Below are positions 20,440-31,865 of a DNA stretch of 64,000 nt, in pieces. The DNA comes from Apium graveolens (taxonomy: Eukaryota > Streptophyta > Magnoliopsida > Apiales > Apiaceae): the NCBI RefSeq assembly GCF_009905375.1, contig NC_133650.1, forward strand, positions 289,900,423-289,964,422. Direction: 5' to 3'. The notes under the pieces were generated by a model. That model did no database searches. It was not told the DNA's origin and saw only the letters and a list, made by a program, of their open reading frames with translations. The number at the start of each line of letters is the position of its first letter. The stretch's first letter is position 1. A program made the translations under genes and the position numbers.

Positions 20440-21820
20440 CTTTCCTAACTGTTGTTGTGTGATGAAAGAAGAAAGCAAGGGTGAGCAGCAAGCCCACCAA
20501 AATAATATGTATAATGATTTACAATATATGAGCCTACTCATAATACTCATGAAAGTCTTGGTCAAAAGAAATGAACCAAGTTTGATATCTTAATGCGATG
20601 AAGTCGCAAAATATTCAGTATATATACATATATACTTTTCAAAATATTGGAAGTCCTCTTCCATGCATAATATACACAAAGTCCCAGTGTATAACTGTAT
20701 ATAAAAAAATATCGTTGCAAGGTGATCTCCTATATCTAACCTTGTCTCAACGTTTTTCTGAAAATCTTTGTCATTCATAAGACAATTATTAATTAGATAT
20801 AAGTTTAAAAGATGAAGTTACAAGATACCCCAATATACTTATATCTTTCCCAAATACTACTTGAACTACCACCGTTCAAGTTATAATTAGTTTCAAAAGT
20901 TCATCCCACTGATGAGACCACAAGATAAGACTTGAAAAGATTCAATCTTTGAAATATTATTAAAGGAAATGAAGTTAGGATATACTTCATTAAGTTCTGA
21001 TATATATATATATATCCACATATACATCTTCTTTATACATTTCCTGAAAACCTCTGTCATGTAAAGTATGAACAGAGTTGCAATATCCAATAAATTTGGA
21101 AGGAAAAGAATTTTGGCATAAACCAGATATCTTGCTGATCAGGCAAAGATACCAATAAGTAACCTTTTCTACTAGTAGATGGATGAATCCCCCACCGGTC
21201 ATCACCCTGGCCTCATAAGGACCTTGTGCTGGACCGCCACCCGGCCTCTTACGCGTTGATGGACTGCCACCCAGCCACTTACACAATTCATAGACCGTAC
21301 CCCGGCCTGTCGCTTATGCCGACTCAATTAGATGGGCTTACTTCCCGAACATTGGGCAAGTAATCAATTCATTTACCAAAACTGCAACCTCGTTGCGAAT
21401 ATAAAATACACCACAGAGCCGGATTCCCCAGGTTTTGAGCGAGTATTTAAATCCCCTTAAAAAGGAAGATCTTAAATATAAAAATGAGTTTTGGGATCCG
21501 CTCTGACTTTAAAAATCATTTTGAAGACTCGAAAACACTTTATAGAGTGTTTGGAGTAAAGCTGATTTAATGAAGTAAATCAGTCCCCAGAATATTTAGA
21601 AAATGACTGAATATTATTATTTAAATAATATTCCCATAAAGAATAATCTTTATAAAAATAATTGAAGTAGAAGTATTAAAACTTATACTTGAAACGAGTA
21701 TTAAATAACCAAAGATATACTTATATGAAAGTATTATCTTTATTTGAATAATCGAAAATAAGTTTGCTTATTGACACCTTATTCTTTAATAAAATAAAGA
21801 ATATACCTCAGCAAATAATC

Positions 21821-22030
21821 GGAGTCATAGATCCTCAAATGAATATTCAAATAATATTCATTAAATAATATAAACTGAGTCATAAGCCTTCGAATGAATA
21901 TTCAAATAATATTCAATAAATAATATAAAAGAGTCATAAGCCCTCGAATGAATATTCAAATAATATTCAAATAAATAAATAAAAGGAGTCATACGCCTTC
22001 GAATAATATTCGAAATAATATTCAATAATA
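21821..22030 (-). repeat. Tandem repeat in Gypsy-F 3' LTR
   Basis: About four units of 50-60 bp, each with GAATATTCAAATAATATTCA and a GAGTCATA-CCTTCGAATG core. The same array is at 31556-31765. Confidence 0.8.
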
Positions 22031-22096
22031 AAATAAAGTTAAAGTTATCGAATAAACCTTATTCGATTAATAGTTTGGAAAACTATAACCATATAT

Positions 22097-22129
<33 letters not shown>

Positions 22130-24246
22130 TCCATATCCATATATACAAAAATCTACTCGGGATCCTCGACTCCCGGTTTTAGAAAATATTTTCACCTTTG
22201 GGTCCCTATACTAAGGGTATATGCAAGATACCGCTATCCTCTAGCATAGGTATTATCAACTGAACCAACAGATATATATTTCAAGAATATGAAACAGGCA
22301 TGCATATATACCATATCACATGCTACAATATATCGCAAGAATTTGCTAAATAACCAACATGCATCTATCGCAAGATAATGCATATACAAGTGTATACATC
22401 ACAACAACAGTATAACGGATAGAATACTTGCCTGAGCGACTGGGGGTTACGAATGGCTCGGGACGAGTCTGGTAACCTATAAACAACAAGTAAGTTGGAA
22501 TTAAACTAAAATCACTTGTAAATCTATACTTTAACTAACTTAGACTCTAACGCTTGTTTTGCGCTCACTGATTTGCTTAAGTCACTCGGGTACCCTCAGC
22601 TCCACCATTTTTAATAATTTACCCATTACGAGTTTTAAGGCGATTCTTTCACGAGTGTCTTATCAACTGCCTAACACACTCTACATAAATGTTTCATGCT
22701 CCAATTAGTCATTTAGGGGCCTTAACCAAGGTTTCAAAGTAAGGCGAGGGGTAAAGGTTCGTTCGCGAAACGCCGTTACTTGAAACGGTCGTTTCTCCTA
22801 AACCGTGCATCGGAATCGAACGAACTACATATCAAAACGAAGCTCGTAACATGAGCTATCTAAACATGGCAGTGGTCATAATCTAGCAGGGGGTTATCGG
22901 GTCCTAATGCTATGCACAAAAACAGTCCAAAGAAAATCGGACGTTACGACGGCTATGTTTACGCGATTTCCCAATTTTTAACCATTCAAAACCAACCACA
23001 AACCAACCTCAAATCAATCATACAACCAATATCCCTCCAAACCACATCATAACAGCCCCAACAAATCCACATTAACCATTTATACTTATTCCTCACATGA
23101 ACTAAAAGCTTTACTTAGGTTCTTTAACTAATTACCAAGATTTACAACTCCAACAATGCAACAAAACCAACTAATCTCTACAAACTCATCCAAACTTCAA
23201 CCAATCAAGCATCATGCTTCACATATGCTATATCAAACACATTCAATCCTAATTACTCAAAACTAAAGCTAGGGTTTGAAGTTTATACCTTCCTTGGAGA
23301 GTGGAGAATCAAGAGAATGGCTTGGAATCACCTTTAAAGCCCTTATCCAAGCTTAATCTAAACAAAACTTCAAGAACACAAATTTTAGTTCTTGAAAACA
23401 CTATTCATAGTCTTCTTCTTTGATTAAATGAAGAAGATTGATAAGGAATTGATGGCTTAAACTCATGGTATAGCCCTAACTAAGCATGAAGATGATTAGG
23501 GAATTTACTCACCAATTTAGGAAGCTTGGATCTTGAATTTTTGAAAATTCTTGCCTAATGAATAGTAAAAAGCCGAGAGCTTCAAGAACAAAGCCTTGGT
23601 TGCTTTTTGATTTTTGATGAAAATGATTTTTGCTTGGCTTGGTTGCTTGGTTTTTGTGCTTGCTTTAGTCAATTACCTTCTTGCCCTTGAATTTGTGTGG
23701 TTACAAAGCCACCACACCTCCTTCCTTCCCATGTCATGCTTATGTCATCCTCATGATGTCATCCTCCCTTCTTTGTCCTCTTTCTATTGGTTGGATGACA
23801 TCATTCCCACTAATCCCTTTGATTAACTTCCTAATCGTTTGCCTAATGACCGCTGATCTGTTATACGGTTCGCTTAACTTTCGTTCTCGTTTATCGTTTG
23901 AAGGATCATACCCGGGATCTTATTACTTAGGTTCCCTTAACCTTTCTCAATACATTATATTCCTTTTTATGATCCTCTATTATAATCCTTTAATTTAAAT
24001 CCTTTTTATCCTGTTACCTTATACTCAATTCTCTCCGTATCTTGTGGATTTCCGGGAAAAACCAAAGTGCTCGGATTTGGATTCTGACGATCTTTACATA
24101 CACTTATATCCCATATAAAGTACTAATAAAATCTCAGAACATCCATATCAGAACCCCTACATAGTGTGGCATGAAAAGTTTTCTCATTCAGCAAAAACAC
24201 TATTCATAAGGGTTTCAAAAATTTCCCAAAAATTGGGGTTATTACA

Positions 24247-24259
24247 GTCTCCCCTCCTT
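24247..24259 (-). other. Polypurine tract of Gypsy-F
   Basis: In element orientation TAAGGAGGGGAGA stands one base before the 3' LTR (24247 is that base). Gypsy-C has the same tract. Confidence 0.88.
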
Positions 24260-25270
24260 AAAAGGATTCCGTCCCGGAATCAGATAGAAAGTGAATAGGG
24301 ATACTCTCTTAGCATTGCACTTTCTAACTCTCGAGTAAATTTTCCCACATTGTGGTTCTACCATCAAACTCTTACTAGTTTGATAACCCTTCTCCTAAGC
24401 ACTCGTTCCTTTTTACTCTATACCCTTCCTGGTTGCTCCATATAGGTTACGTCTGGTTGCATGTCTATGCGCTCCTATGCCCCTATTTATCTGGCATCCG
24501 AATTACACTTTCTTAACATTGATACGTGAAACACGTTATGACTTGCTACATGATCGGGGGTAGGGCTAGCTCATATGCTAACTTCCCAAACGTCTTAATA
24601 TATCCAAGGGTCCAACAAATTGTAGACTTAGCTTTCCTTTCTTTCCGAACCTCATCAATCCTTTCCAAGGGATACCTATAACATTACTAGGTCCCCTATT
24701 TCATACTCTTTATCCTTTCGTGTCAAATCAACAAACTTATCATGTCCATCTTGGGCTACTATCAGCCGTCCTCTGATTAGATCTATCATATCCTTGGTCC
24801 TTTGGACTACTGCGGGTCCGAGCATCTTGCGCTCTACAACTTCATCCTAACATAAGGGAGATCGACATTGTCTTCCCTCAATGATCTCATAAGGCGACAT
24901 CTCGATAATGACATATGATCTATTGTCGTAAGATAACTCAATCCGAATTAAGTGATCATTCCAAATTCTTTCAAGTCTATTGCACAGACTCTCATTATTG
25001 CTTTTAACATTAGAGCTTCTGCTTCTCAATACCCATTCTTTTCCAGTTCGTAATCGCTACTACCTTCCGTTCCTAATATTATACTGGTTATACTTTTGCT
25101 TGTTAGCGTTCTATAACCTTTTAATAACCACGTCAACCTTAGTATCACGAATGTGTTCCCATTCTGCATACTACCACCACTTTATTACTCCTTTTTCAGT
25201 TGTTTCTATTTTCCAAAATTTGATCAATCAAATAGAAGTAAAGGAATTTGTTGAGAGATCACTATGATCA
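24260..25270 (-). pseudogene. Gypsy-F integrase C-terminal part and chromodomain remnant
   Basis: In element orientation the DNA follows Gypsy-C 58830-59555 closely. It covers the end of the integrase core (homologous to GRRCRSPLYW at 24850-24870), the GPEVVQRTKDI part, the KGKLSPRYIGPF part and the chromodomain. Stops and small indels are frequent. The nucleotide likeness is clear although no long frame remains. Confidence 0.8.
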
Positions 25271-26724
25271 TGAAATCTTGTTATATCGCATAGTTAGTAC
25301 AGAAGGTGGCCAGCCTTTAGTACTTGACAAGCAATTAAATAATAGCCGGTATCCTACTCGGCTTCTATCACACAGATAGATAGTCATTCGGCAATACCTC
25401 CCCTTCTGGAAGGGTTGTTCTTCTCAGCTTACATGAAATGAAAAGAAGAGAAAAGAACGAACTGAAGAGAATTGTATATTCATAAAAAAATTTTATTGCC
25501 ATAAAATATCTGGCTTGGAATCTACCTCTGAACTATAGAGGTTTGTCATAGAAGAACAAAACATATATGTATTTATATCAACATCAAGTATTATAGCATC
25601 GCATTTCACGTGCCTAAATATTCTCGCTATCCCGTCCATCATTCTATGGACCCATGCTCTTCCTCGAGCTTATACACAATCACCTTTGAAACTCCCTCGA
25701 CATCGAAAATCGAATTTGGGATCTCATTCTATATATCACCGTTACTAGGATTTTATGCTCGCACCGCAACCTTCCTCATATAATAATACGACTCTCTATT
25801 GATAAGAAAGAATAATTATTCACTAGGTAGATACTCTACTTAATTAGTCTATCAATGATAACTTATACACTACCACGACCCGATTAGTGGTACTCAATCT
25901 CAACACCCATTCCAATACAACTCTCACGGTTGTAATCAGCTCATTACTCGCAGAATCATTGCTACCTTACTATGGTCCACCACTGACCTACTGTAGTCAT
26001 TCATTTTCCATGAAGTCTTAATAGCTAACCATACGGAGTCCATACATCTCGTATCAAATCCTTCTAAGGAGGTAACATAACCACCAATCACAATTCATGA
26101 AGAACACTCCAAACTCTGACGTACTTTCATGACATGAAGCAGATAAAATTGCAGAAGAGTTTCAATCAAAGCAACGATAGCAGGTTAATACCATTCTTAA
26201 TCATATGCCTTAAATAGAAGACTTACTCAAAGGTTCGTTTAGTCCTTTTGAAACATGGTCCTGGCTTATCCCAAGATAGGACCTTCTAAGATAGATAGCC
26301 CGTTCATGGCGATTACATGAATTAAACCTTTACCAACTACTATTACGGTTGGGTATTGCACAGTCATCAGAAGGAATGTCAATCTTCCAAACCATAATAC
26401 AACCTTCACAGCTTTAACCATCATCACTGTATTTCTCTCGCACGAGCGCCTATAATTATCCTCTTACCTTTAAAGTGTCGGCCACCTCTTTGGCCTTTCC
26501 TGATAGTAAAATTTCCTTACAGTCAATGTCACATTAACCACCTCCAATAAATTTCTACCTTATTTCAATCACAGCTTATGTGAAAATGCTTTCCTTAAAA
26601 TCTGATGAGTAAAAAAAAATCACCATTTTTCCATAAGTTATTGCCTCAGTCTTTAGAGGTTAATCACTGTCATGACTGACTCTCAATCATAATTAGAACA
26701 TCTTTTTTTTTCTTAAGTCCTAAT
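25271..26724 (-). other. Gypsy-F degenerate pol interval
   Basis: No domain can be assigned with confidence. By position it should hold the decayed RNase H and integrase N-terminal regions, and Gypsy-D has a closely similar stretch at 49240-50940. No open frame is worth listing. Confidence 0.45.
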
Positions 26725-26925
26725 TGCCCTGAACAATTTCGACCTTTACTGGTTCGATCCATACTTTCTCGTGGTTTAACACGTGCCCCACTTGGCATCA
26801 TTATAATTACGTCATATTTCCTTTATCAACATTTTTATTCTTGAGAATTTTGAATATTTCCTTTCTCCTTGTAAAACCTCTAAGGTTATCGTTCAATCGT
26901 TCCTCCTGTATGGGCATATCAAAAT
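26725..26925 (-). pseudogene. Gypsy-F RT remnant
   Basis: In element orientation the DNA lines up with Gypsy-C 43080-43230, the stretch encoding [14 protein letters not shown] and the following [11 protein letters not shown]. Matching words include AAATTCTCAAG and CGAACCAGTAAAGGTCGAA against a clear but diverged background. It has stops in all frames. Confidence 0.6.
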
Positions 26926-27889
26926 ACCATTTACTAATACTAGAACCATTGTCTATATACTTCTGAAAAATTTCTCCACTGATCCTTAAAGGTTGTTATT
27001 ACCTTAATCCTTTCCAATTCATCCTGTCAAAACTCATACTGTCCCTATTAAGGGTGAAATGCCAACCTTTATGCATTCCCCTAGAATTCATTTTAAGTTA
27101 CCGATGTTCTATTCTTAATTCCACCTTTAAAAAGGTACATGCATCCTTCCATGGATAAATCAAGTCATACATCCCTGATAGGGGTGTCTTATTCAATCAT
27201 TCCCACCTCGATAGTATATGCCTAATTTTCACAATAACATTTGTATTCAAAATGAGGTCAATCAATATGGCCTCCAAAAGATAACAACGGTTATCCGCTT
27301 TTCTTGCCTAATTTGGTAACGACAACAAGGATGTTCTGGAAGATATTGGTCGTGTTCAACGTGAACCTCTTCTTAATAATTCCTTATTTACTTTTGTTGT
27401 TTATCTCAACAGTCATCTCAATGTTGGGATATCTCTCATACCTGGCGTCTCCCTTTCTGGGTATCAAGCCACCGGTCTTACACTTCACATTCTTGAAGGT
27501 CACTTCCTTCATCCAATTTTCCTAATTTCTTACTTCCTTGTCTCCTCAGTCTATCCGCGTCTCAATATTTATCCTTCGAACTATCTCAAGGTTTCCTCAA
27601 ATCCTCCCAACTTATAGGGGATAAAATATATTTATCTCTTATGCCTTCAACCATCAATTTAACTCATGGTGAATCACCCTCATCCTGACGATCATATACT
27701 TTTCTATTTCTATTAATATGAGTCTTTAGGGTTTCCTCATACCCAACTCCCTTATCATTCCTCAAACTCTCTTGCCTTTATATTCCTTTCTCTTATCGTT
27801 ATTTCATGAACTAACACAACATAAGCATTGATTTCAAACATCCCGTCATTCTGGATTCGTGTCTTCAGAACGAATCTTGATAACTTTTA
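26926..27889 (-). other. Gypsy-F degenerate gag-pol interval
   Basis: By position this should span the knuckles, protease and first RT part, but nothing is assignable with confidence. The sequence is shared with Gypsy-D at about 51130-52150, so the decay predates the split of these two copies. Confidence 0.45.
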
Positions 27890-28504
27890 CAACTTAGATT
27901 CATAATTCATCATACTCGTCTGCCTTTGTTCTGGCTCTAAAGCTTTTACACTATTCCATAACCTTGGGAATTACTTTCCCGAAAACAATTGGCTGAACTT
28001 TAATCAGTTTATTATAATCTCTTGCTCCGTGCCTTCCTTGGCCTTTCACCAGCAGGTGGTCTCTTTCTTAGGAGGGTGAGTGATAAAAACAGTCTTTTGT
28101 GATTCGTCAATCATTTAGAATCTCAAATGATTCCTATATTTCCTTTAGCCAGGCTCTTGCCTCGACTAGGTCAACCTGTTCCTTGGAACTCTGAGAGCTT
28201 AACGATTTAAAGGTCATGAAAGAATTTCCTGCCGCATTGTCCCCTCAGGGTGGTGGTTGGGGATAATAGTCTAAGTTCTCTTTAGACAGGTCCATGAATT
28301 GCCGTATAGGAGTACCGTCTCGGGTCTCCTTTCCTTACTCGACTTTCCGTTTCCTTAGTATGAAATGTTTCATCCTACTCCCCATAATTGGGGTCATCTT
28401 TTAATTTAAAATCCTCATTTTCCACTCCATTATGTCATGGGTTCCTTCTATCTTGATGGCGACCTCCCTGACTATCACGTTCAGGGTTTGCTCTAAATCT
28501 TATT
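27890..28504 (-). pseudogene. Gypsy-F gag remnant
   Basis: In element orientation it follows Gypsy-C gag from the region of FMQLLRQNLE through PPEFHGSADPVEARAWLKEME to the GKYFPRFMEN part. Frameshifts and stops are present throughout, e.g. a TGA in the EFHGSADP equivalent. The same lesions appear in Gypsy-D at 52150-52735. Confidence 0.75.
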
Positions 28505-29333
28505 CCTCAAACTATGGCTCTCATCTAAGTTCTCATCCTTACGCTCTTGAACTTTCGGAACCCAAATTCTATAGGAATACCTCATTATTCCCTTATCATC
28601 TTTCTCGATATTAATCTTTTATCTAATTGTTGGCTCTCTGCCTTCATTCATCACTTTTTCTGGCACAATATGTTCTTTTCCAATAATTCGGACTGTACTG
28701 CAATCTCAAACATCTTTTCGGTACCGGCTCCGGTTACCTTCACTTCTATTTCCATTTTCTCGAAATCTCTTATAACTCTCCCAAGGACATTATCATCTTG
28801 AGTCTCTCCTTTCTACTAAGGGCATCAGCCATCACATCGGCTTTCCCCGAATGATAAAGAATCTCTCAATCATAATTCTTGATTAGCTCTAACCGCCTCC
28901 TCTGGCGTATGTTGAGCTCTCTCTACGGGAAAATGTACTGGAGCACTCATGGCTTAGGTAAATCTCGCACTTCTCTCCATACAAGTAGTGCCTCCAATAT
29001 TTAGGGCAAAACTATTGCCACGAGCCCAAGCTCATGGGTGGGGATATCGAATTTCATATTACCTTAATTGTCTTGACGTGTACGCGATTACCTTACCGTG
29101 CTGCATAAGCACACACCCTAAGCCCTTGTGCGAAGCGTCACTACACTACACTAAATCTCCTTTTCCATCCGGTAACGCCAGCATAGGGGCCGTCACCAAC
29201 CTTTTCTTCAGTTCTTGAAAGCTGTTCTCGCATTTCTCTGTCCATTCGAACTTCTCAGTCTTACGAGTAAGCCACGTTAAAGGGGGCTACTATCTTTACA
29301 AACTTGAACGAACCTCCGGTAGTGATCGACCAA
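28505..29333 (-). pseudogene. Misplaced RNase H - integrase N-terminus fragment in Gypsy-F
   Basis: About 830 bp match Gypsy-C 43280-44120 in the same orientation: the end of RT (AGYYRRFVQ part), RNase H ([17 protein letters not shown] part at 29080-29150) and the first part of integrase. In Gypsy-C this lies far downstream of gag. Here it lies between the pre-gag remnant and gag. It is better preserved than the rest of the interior. At its upstream edge the two parent sequences share GGATTGG/GAATTGG, a possible microhomology. Gypsy-D lacks it. Confidence 0.8.
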
Positions 29334-29660
29334 TCCTACCTCTGGTAGTCGACCAAACCATGGTCATCAATTCATCAGTGGTCCTTTATCCAATCCTGTC
29401 AGGATCCTCCATGGGATCCTCCTCAACAACTATCCCTTCTAGGACAACATCCTCAACCGCTAAATCCTCAATATCAACATCATCCAGTCCTGCATTAGGA
29501 CACTCTATCGGATCCACAATCCAATCTCCAATTAGTAATAAAATATCATCGCGATGTTGCTCCTCAACCTCAGGGTTCGGAGTCCCGCTACCATATACGA
29601 TAACGAACTACGCTCCTATCACGATATTTATAAGGGTTCCCATAAGGGTTTTTAACTGTC
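29334..29660 (-). pseudogene. Gypsy-F remnant of the pre-gag ORF
   Basis: In element orientation this matches the first third of the intact Gypsy-D ORF at 53169-53942, including the coding stretch for AVEDV and the GAGGATCC-rich EEDPMEDPD part. A TAA follows soon after, and the fragment then runs into the RNase H piece. Confidence 0.75.
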
Positions 29661-29764
29661 AGTGCTACGTTAGGTAGCCCGACTATGAACTTGGCAAGAG
29701 TTCTTATTATCTTAGTTAACTTATTATCTTAACGTCCCATCATCTCTGAGGTTTATAACGCTTA

Positions 29765-29776
29765 GCTCTGATACCA
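29765..29776 (-). other. Primer binding site, tRNA-iMet type (Gypsy-F)
   Basis: TGGTATCAGAGC on the minus strand, four bases inside the 5' LTR edge at 29781. Confidence 0.92.
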
Positions 29777-30072
29777 TTTCTGTAACACCCCCAGATCCGG
29801 GGTCGGGGATCCGGGTCGTCACGGTCTTTCTTTCCACAATATCACTTCACTTAATTAATAATAAATAACCTTATGCTGTGACCCCACACTAACACACACC
29901 ACAACCCGTTATAGTCTCAGAGATGAAATTTAAATAAGTACAAGTCTTTGAATCCACAATTTAAAAGTTATTACAACCCAAAATGATTACTTGATAAATT
30001 TACAGTTAATTGCCATTATCTGCCACAAGTTATAATTATACATAATTGATTCTCAAAAGTAGATGGTCTGAT

Positions 30073-30174
30073 CTATAATAGATCTACCTCTGTAGCTATA
30101 GCAGCTACAACATCAACGGGAAGACGCGGGACGCTTCCCACGCGCTTGCGCTGGGTCTGCTGGAGTCTGGCCAT
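30073..30174 (-). CDS. LTR micro-ORF, 33 aa (Gypsy-F 5' LTR)
   Basis: Same frame as at 20338-20439 with one residue change (AAIATEVDLL for AAIAAEVDLL). In the 5' LTR it would lie in the leader of the genomic RNA, upstream of gag. Confidence 0.4.
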   Translation of the reverse strand: MARLQQTQRKRVGSVPRLPVDVVAAIATEVDLL

Positions 30175-31555
30175 CTTTCCTAACTGTTGTTGTGTGATGA
30201 AAGAAGAAAGCAAGGGTGAGCAGCAAGCCCACCAAAATAATATGTATAATGATTTACAATATATGAGCCTACTCATAATACTCATGAAAGTCTTGGTCAT
30301 AAGAAATGAACCAAGTTTGATATCTTAATGCGATGAAGTCGCAAAATATTCAGTATATATACATATATACTTTTCAAAATATTGGAAGTCCTCTTCCATG
30401 CATAATATACACAAAGTCCCAGTGTATAACTGTATATAAAAAAATATCGTTGCAAGGTGATCTCATATATCTAACCTTGTCTCAACGTTTTTCTGAAAAT
30501 CTTTGTCATTCATAAGACAATTATTAATTAGATATAAGTTTAAAAGATGAAGTTACAAGATACCCCAATATACTTATATCTTTCCCAAATACTACTTGAA
30601 CTACCACCGTTCAAGTTATAATTAGTTTCAAAATTTCATCCCACTGATGAGACCACAAGATAAGACTTGAAAAGATTCAATCTTTGAAATATTATTAAAG
30701 GAAATGAAGTTAGGATATACTTCATTAAGTTCTGATATATATATATATATATCCACATATACATCTTCTTTATACATTTCCTGAAAACCTCTGTCATGTA
30801 AAGTATGAACAGAGTTGCAATATCCAATAAATTTGGAAGGAAAAGAATTTTGGCATAAACCAGATATCTTGCTGATCAGGCAAAGATACCAATAAGTAAC
30901 CTTTTCTACTAGTAGATGGATGAATCCCCCACCGGTCATCACCCTGGCCTCATAAGGACCTTGTGCTGGACCGCCACCCGGCCTCTTACGCGTTGATGGA
31001 CTGCCACCCAGCCACTTACACAATTCATAGACCGTACCCCGGCCTGTCGCTTATGCCGACTCAATTAGATGGACTTACTTCCCGAACATTGGGCAAGTAA
31101 TCAATTCATTTACCAAAACTGCAACCTCGTTGCGAATATAAAATACACCACAGAGCCGGATTCCCCAGGTTTTGAGCGAGTATTTAAATCCCCTTAAAAA
31201 GGAAGATCTTAAATATAAAAATGAGTTTTGGGATCCGCTCTGACTTTAAAAATCATTTTGAAGACTCGAAAACACTTTATAGAGTGTTTGGAGTAAAGCT
31301 GATTTAATGAAGTAAATCAGTCCCCAGAATATTTAGAAAATGACTGAATATTATTATTTAAATAATATTCCCATAAAGAATAATCTTTATAAAAATAATT
31401 GAAGTAGAAGTATTAAAACTTATACTTGAAACGAGTATTAAATAACCAAAGATATACTTATATGAAAGTATTATCTTTATTTGAATAATCGAAAATAAGT
31501 TTGCTTATTGACACCTTATTCTTTAATAAAATAAAGAATATACCTCAGCAAATAA

Positions 31556-31765
31556 TCGGAGTCATAGATCCTCAAATGAATATTCAAATAATATTCATTA
31601 AATAATATAAACTGAGTCATAAGCCTTCGAATGAATATTCAAATAATATTCAATAAATAATATAAAAGAGTCATAAGCCCTCGAATGAATATTCAAATAA
31701 TATTCAAATAAATAAATAAAAGGAGTCATACGCCTTCGAATAATATTCGAAATAATATTCAATAA
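31556..31765 (-). repeat. Tandem repeat in Gypsy-F 5' LTR
   Basis: Copy of the array at 21821-22030, about four units with the GAGTCATA core. Confidence 0.8.
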
Positions 31766-31833
31766 TAAAATAAAGTTAAAGTTATCGAATAAACCTTATT
31801 CGATTAATAGTTTGGAAAACTATAACCATATAT

Positions 31834-31865
<32 letters not shown>

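Larger units (their letters stand above)
20046..24246 (-). repeat. Gypsy-F 3' LTR
   Basis: 4201 bp. The part at 20046 to about 20455 (last ~400 bp in element orientation) is close to Gypsy-C LTRs. The rest is closer to Gypsy-D. It contains a 33-codon ORF at 20338-20439 and a tandem repeat at 21821-22030. A block with TTCGCGAA and GAAACGGTCGTTTC lies near 22757-22800. No long frame in element sense was found. Confidence 0.95.

Noticed and set aside
28988..29218. Plus-strand ORFs at 28432-29677 as genes
   Set aside because: They are antisense to clear Gypsy-F gag, RNase H and pre-gag remnants.
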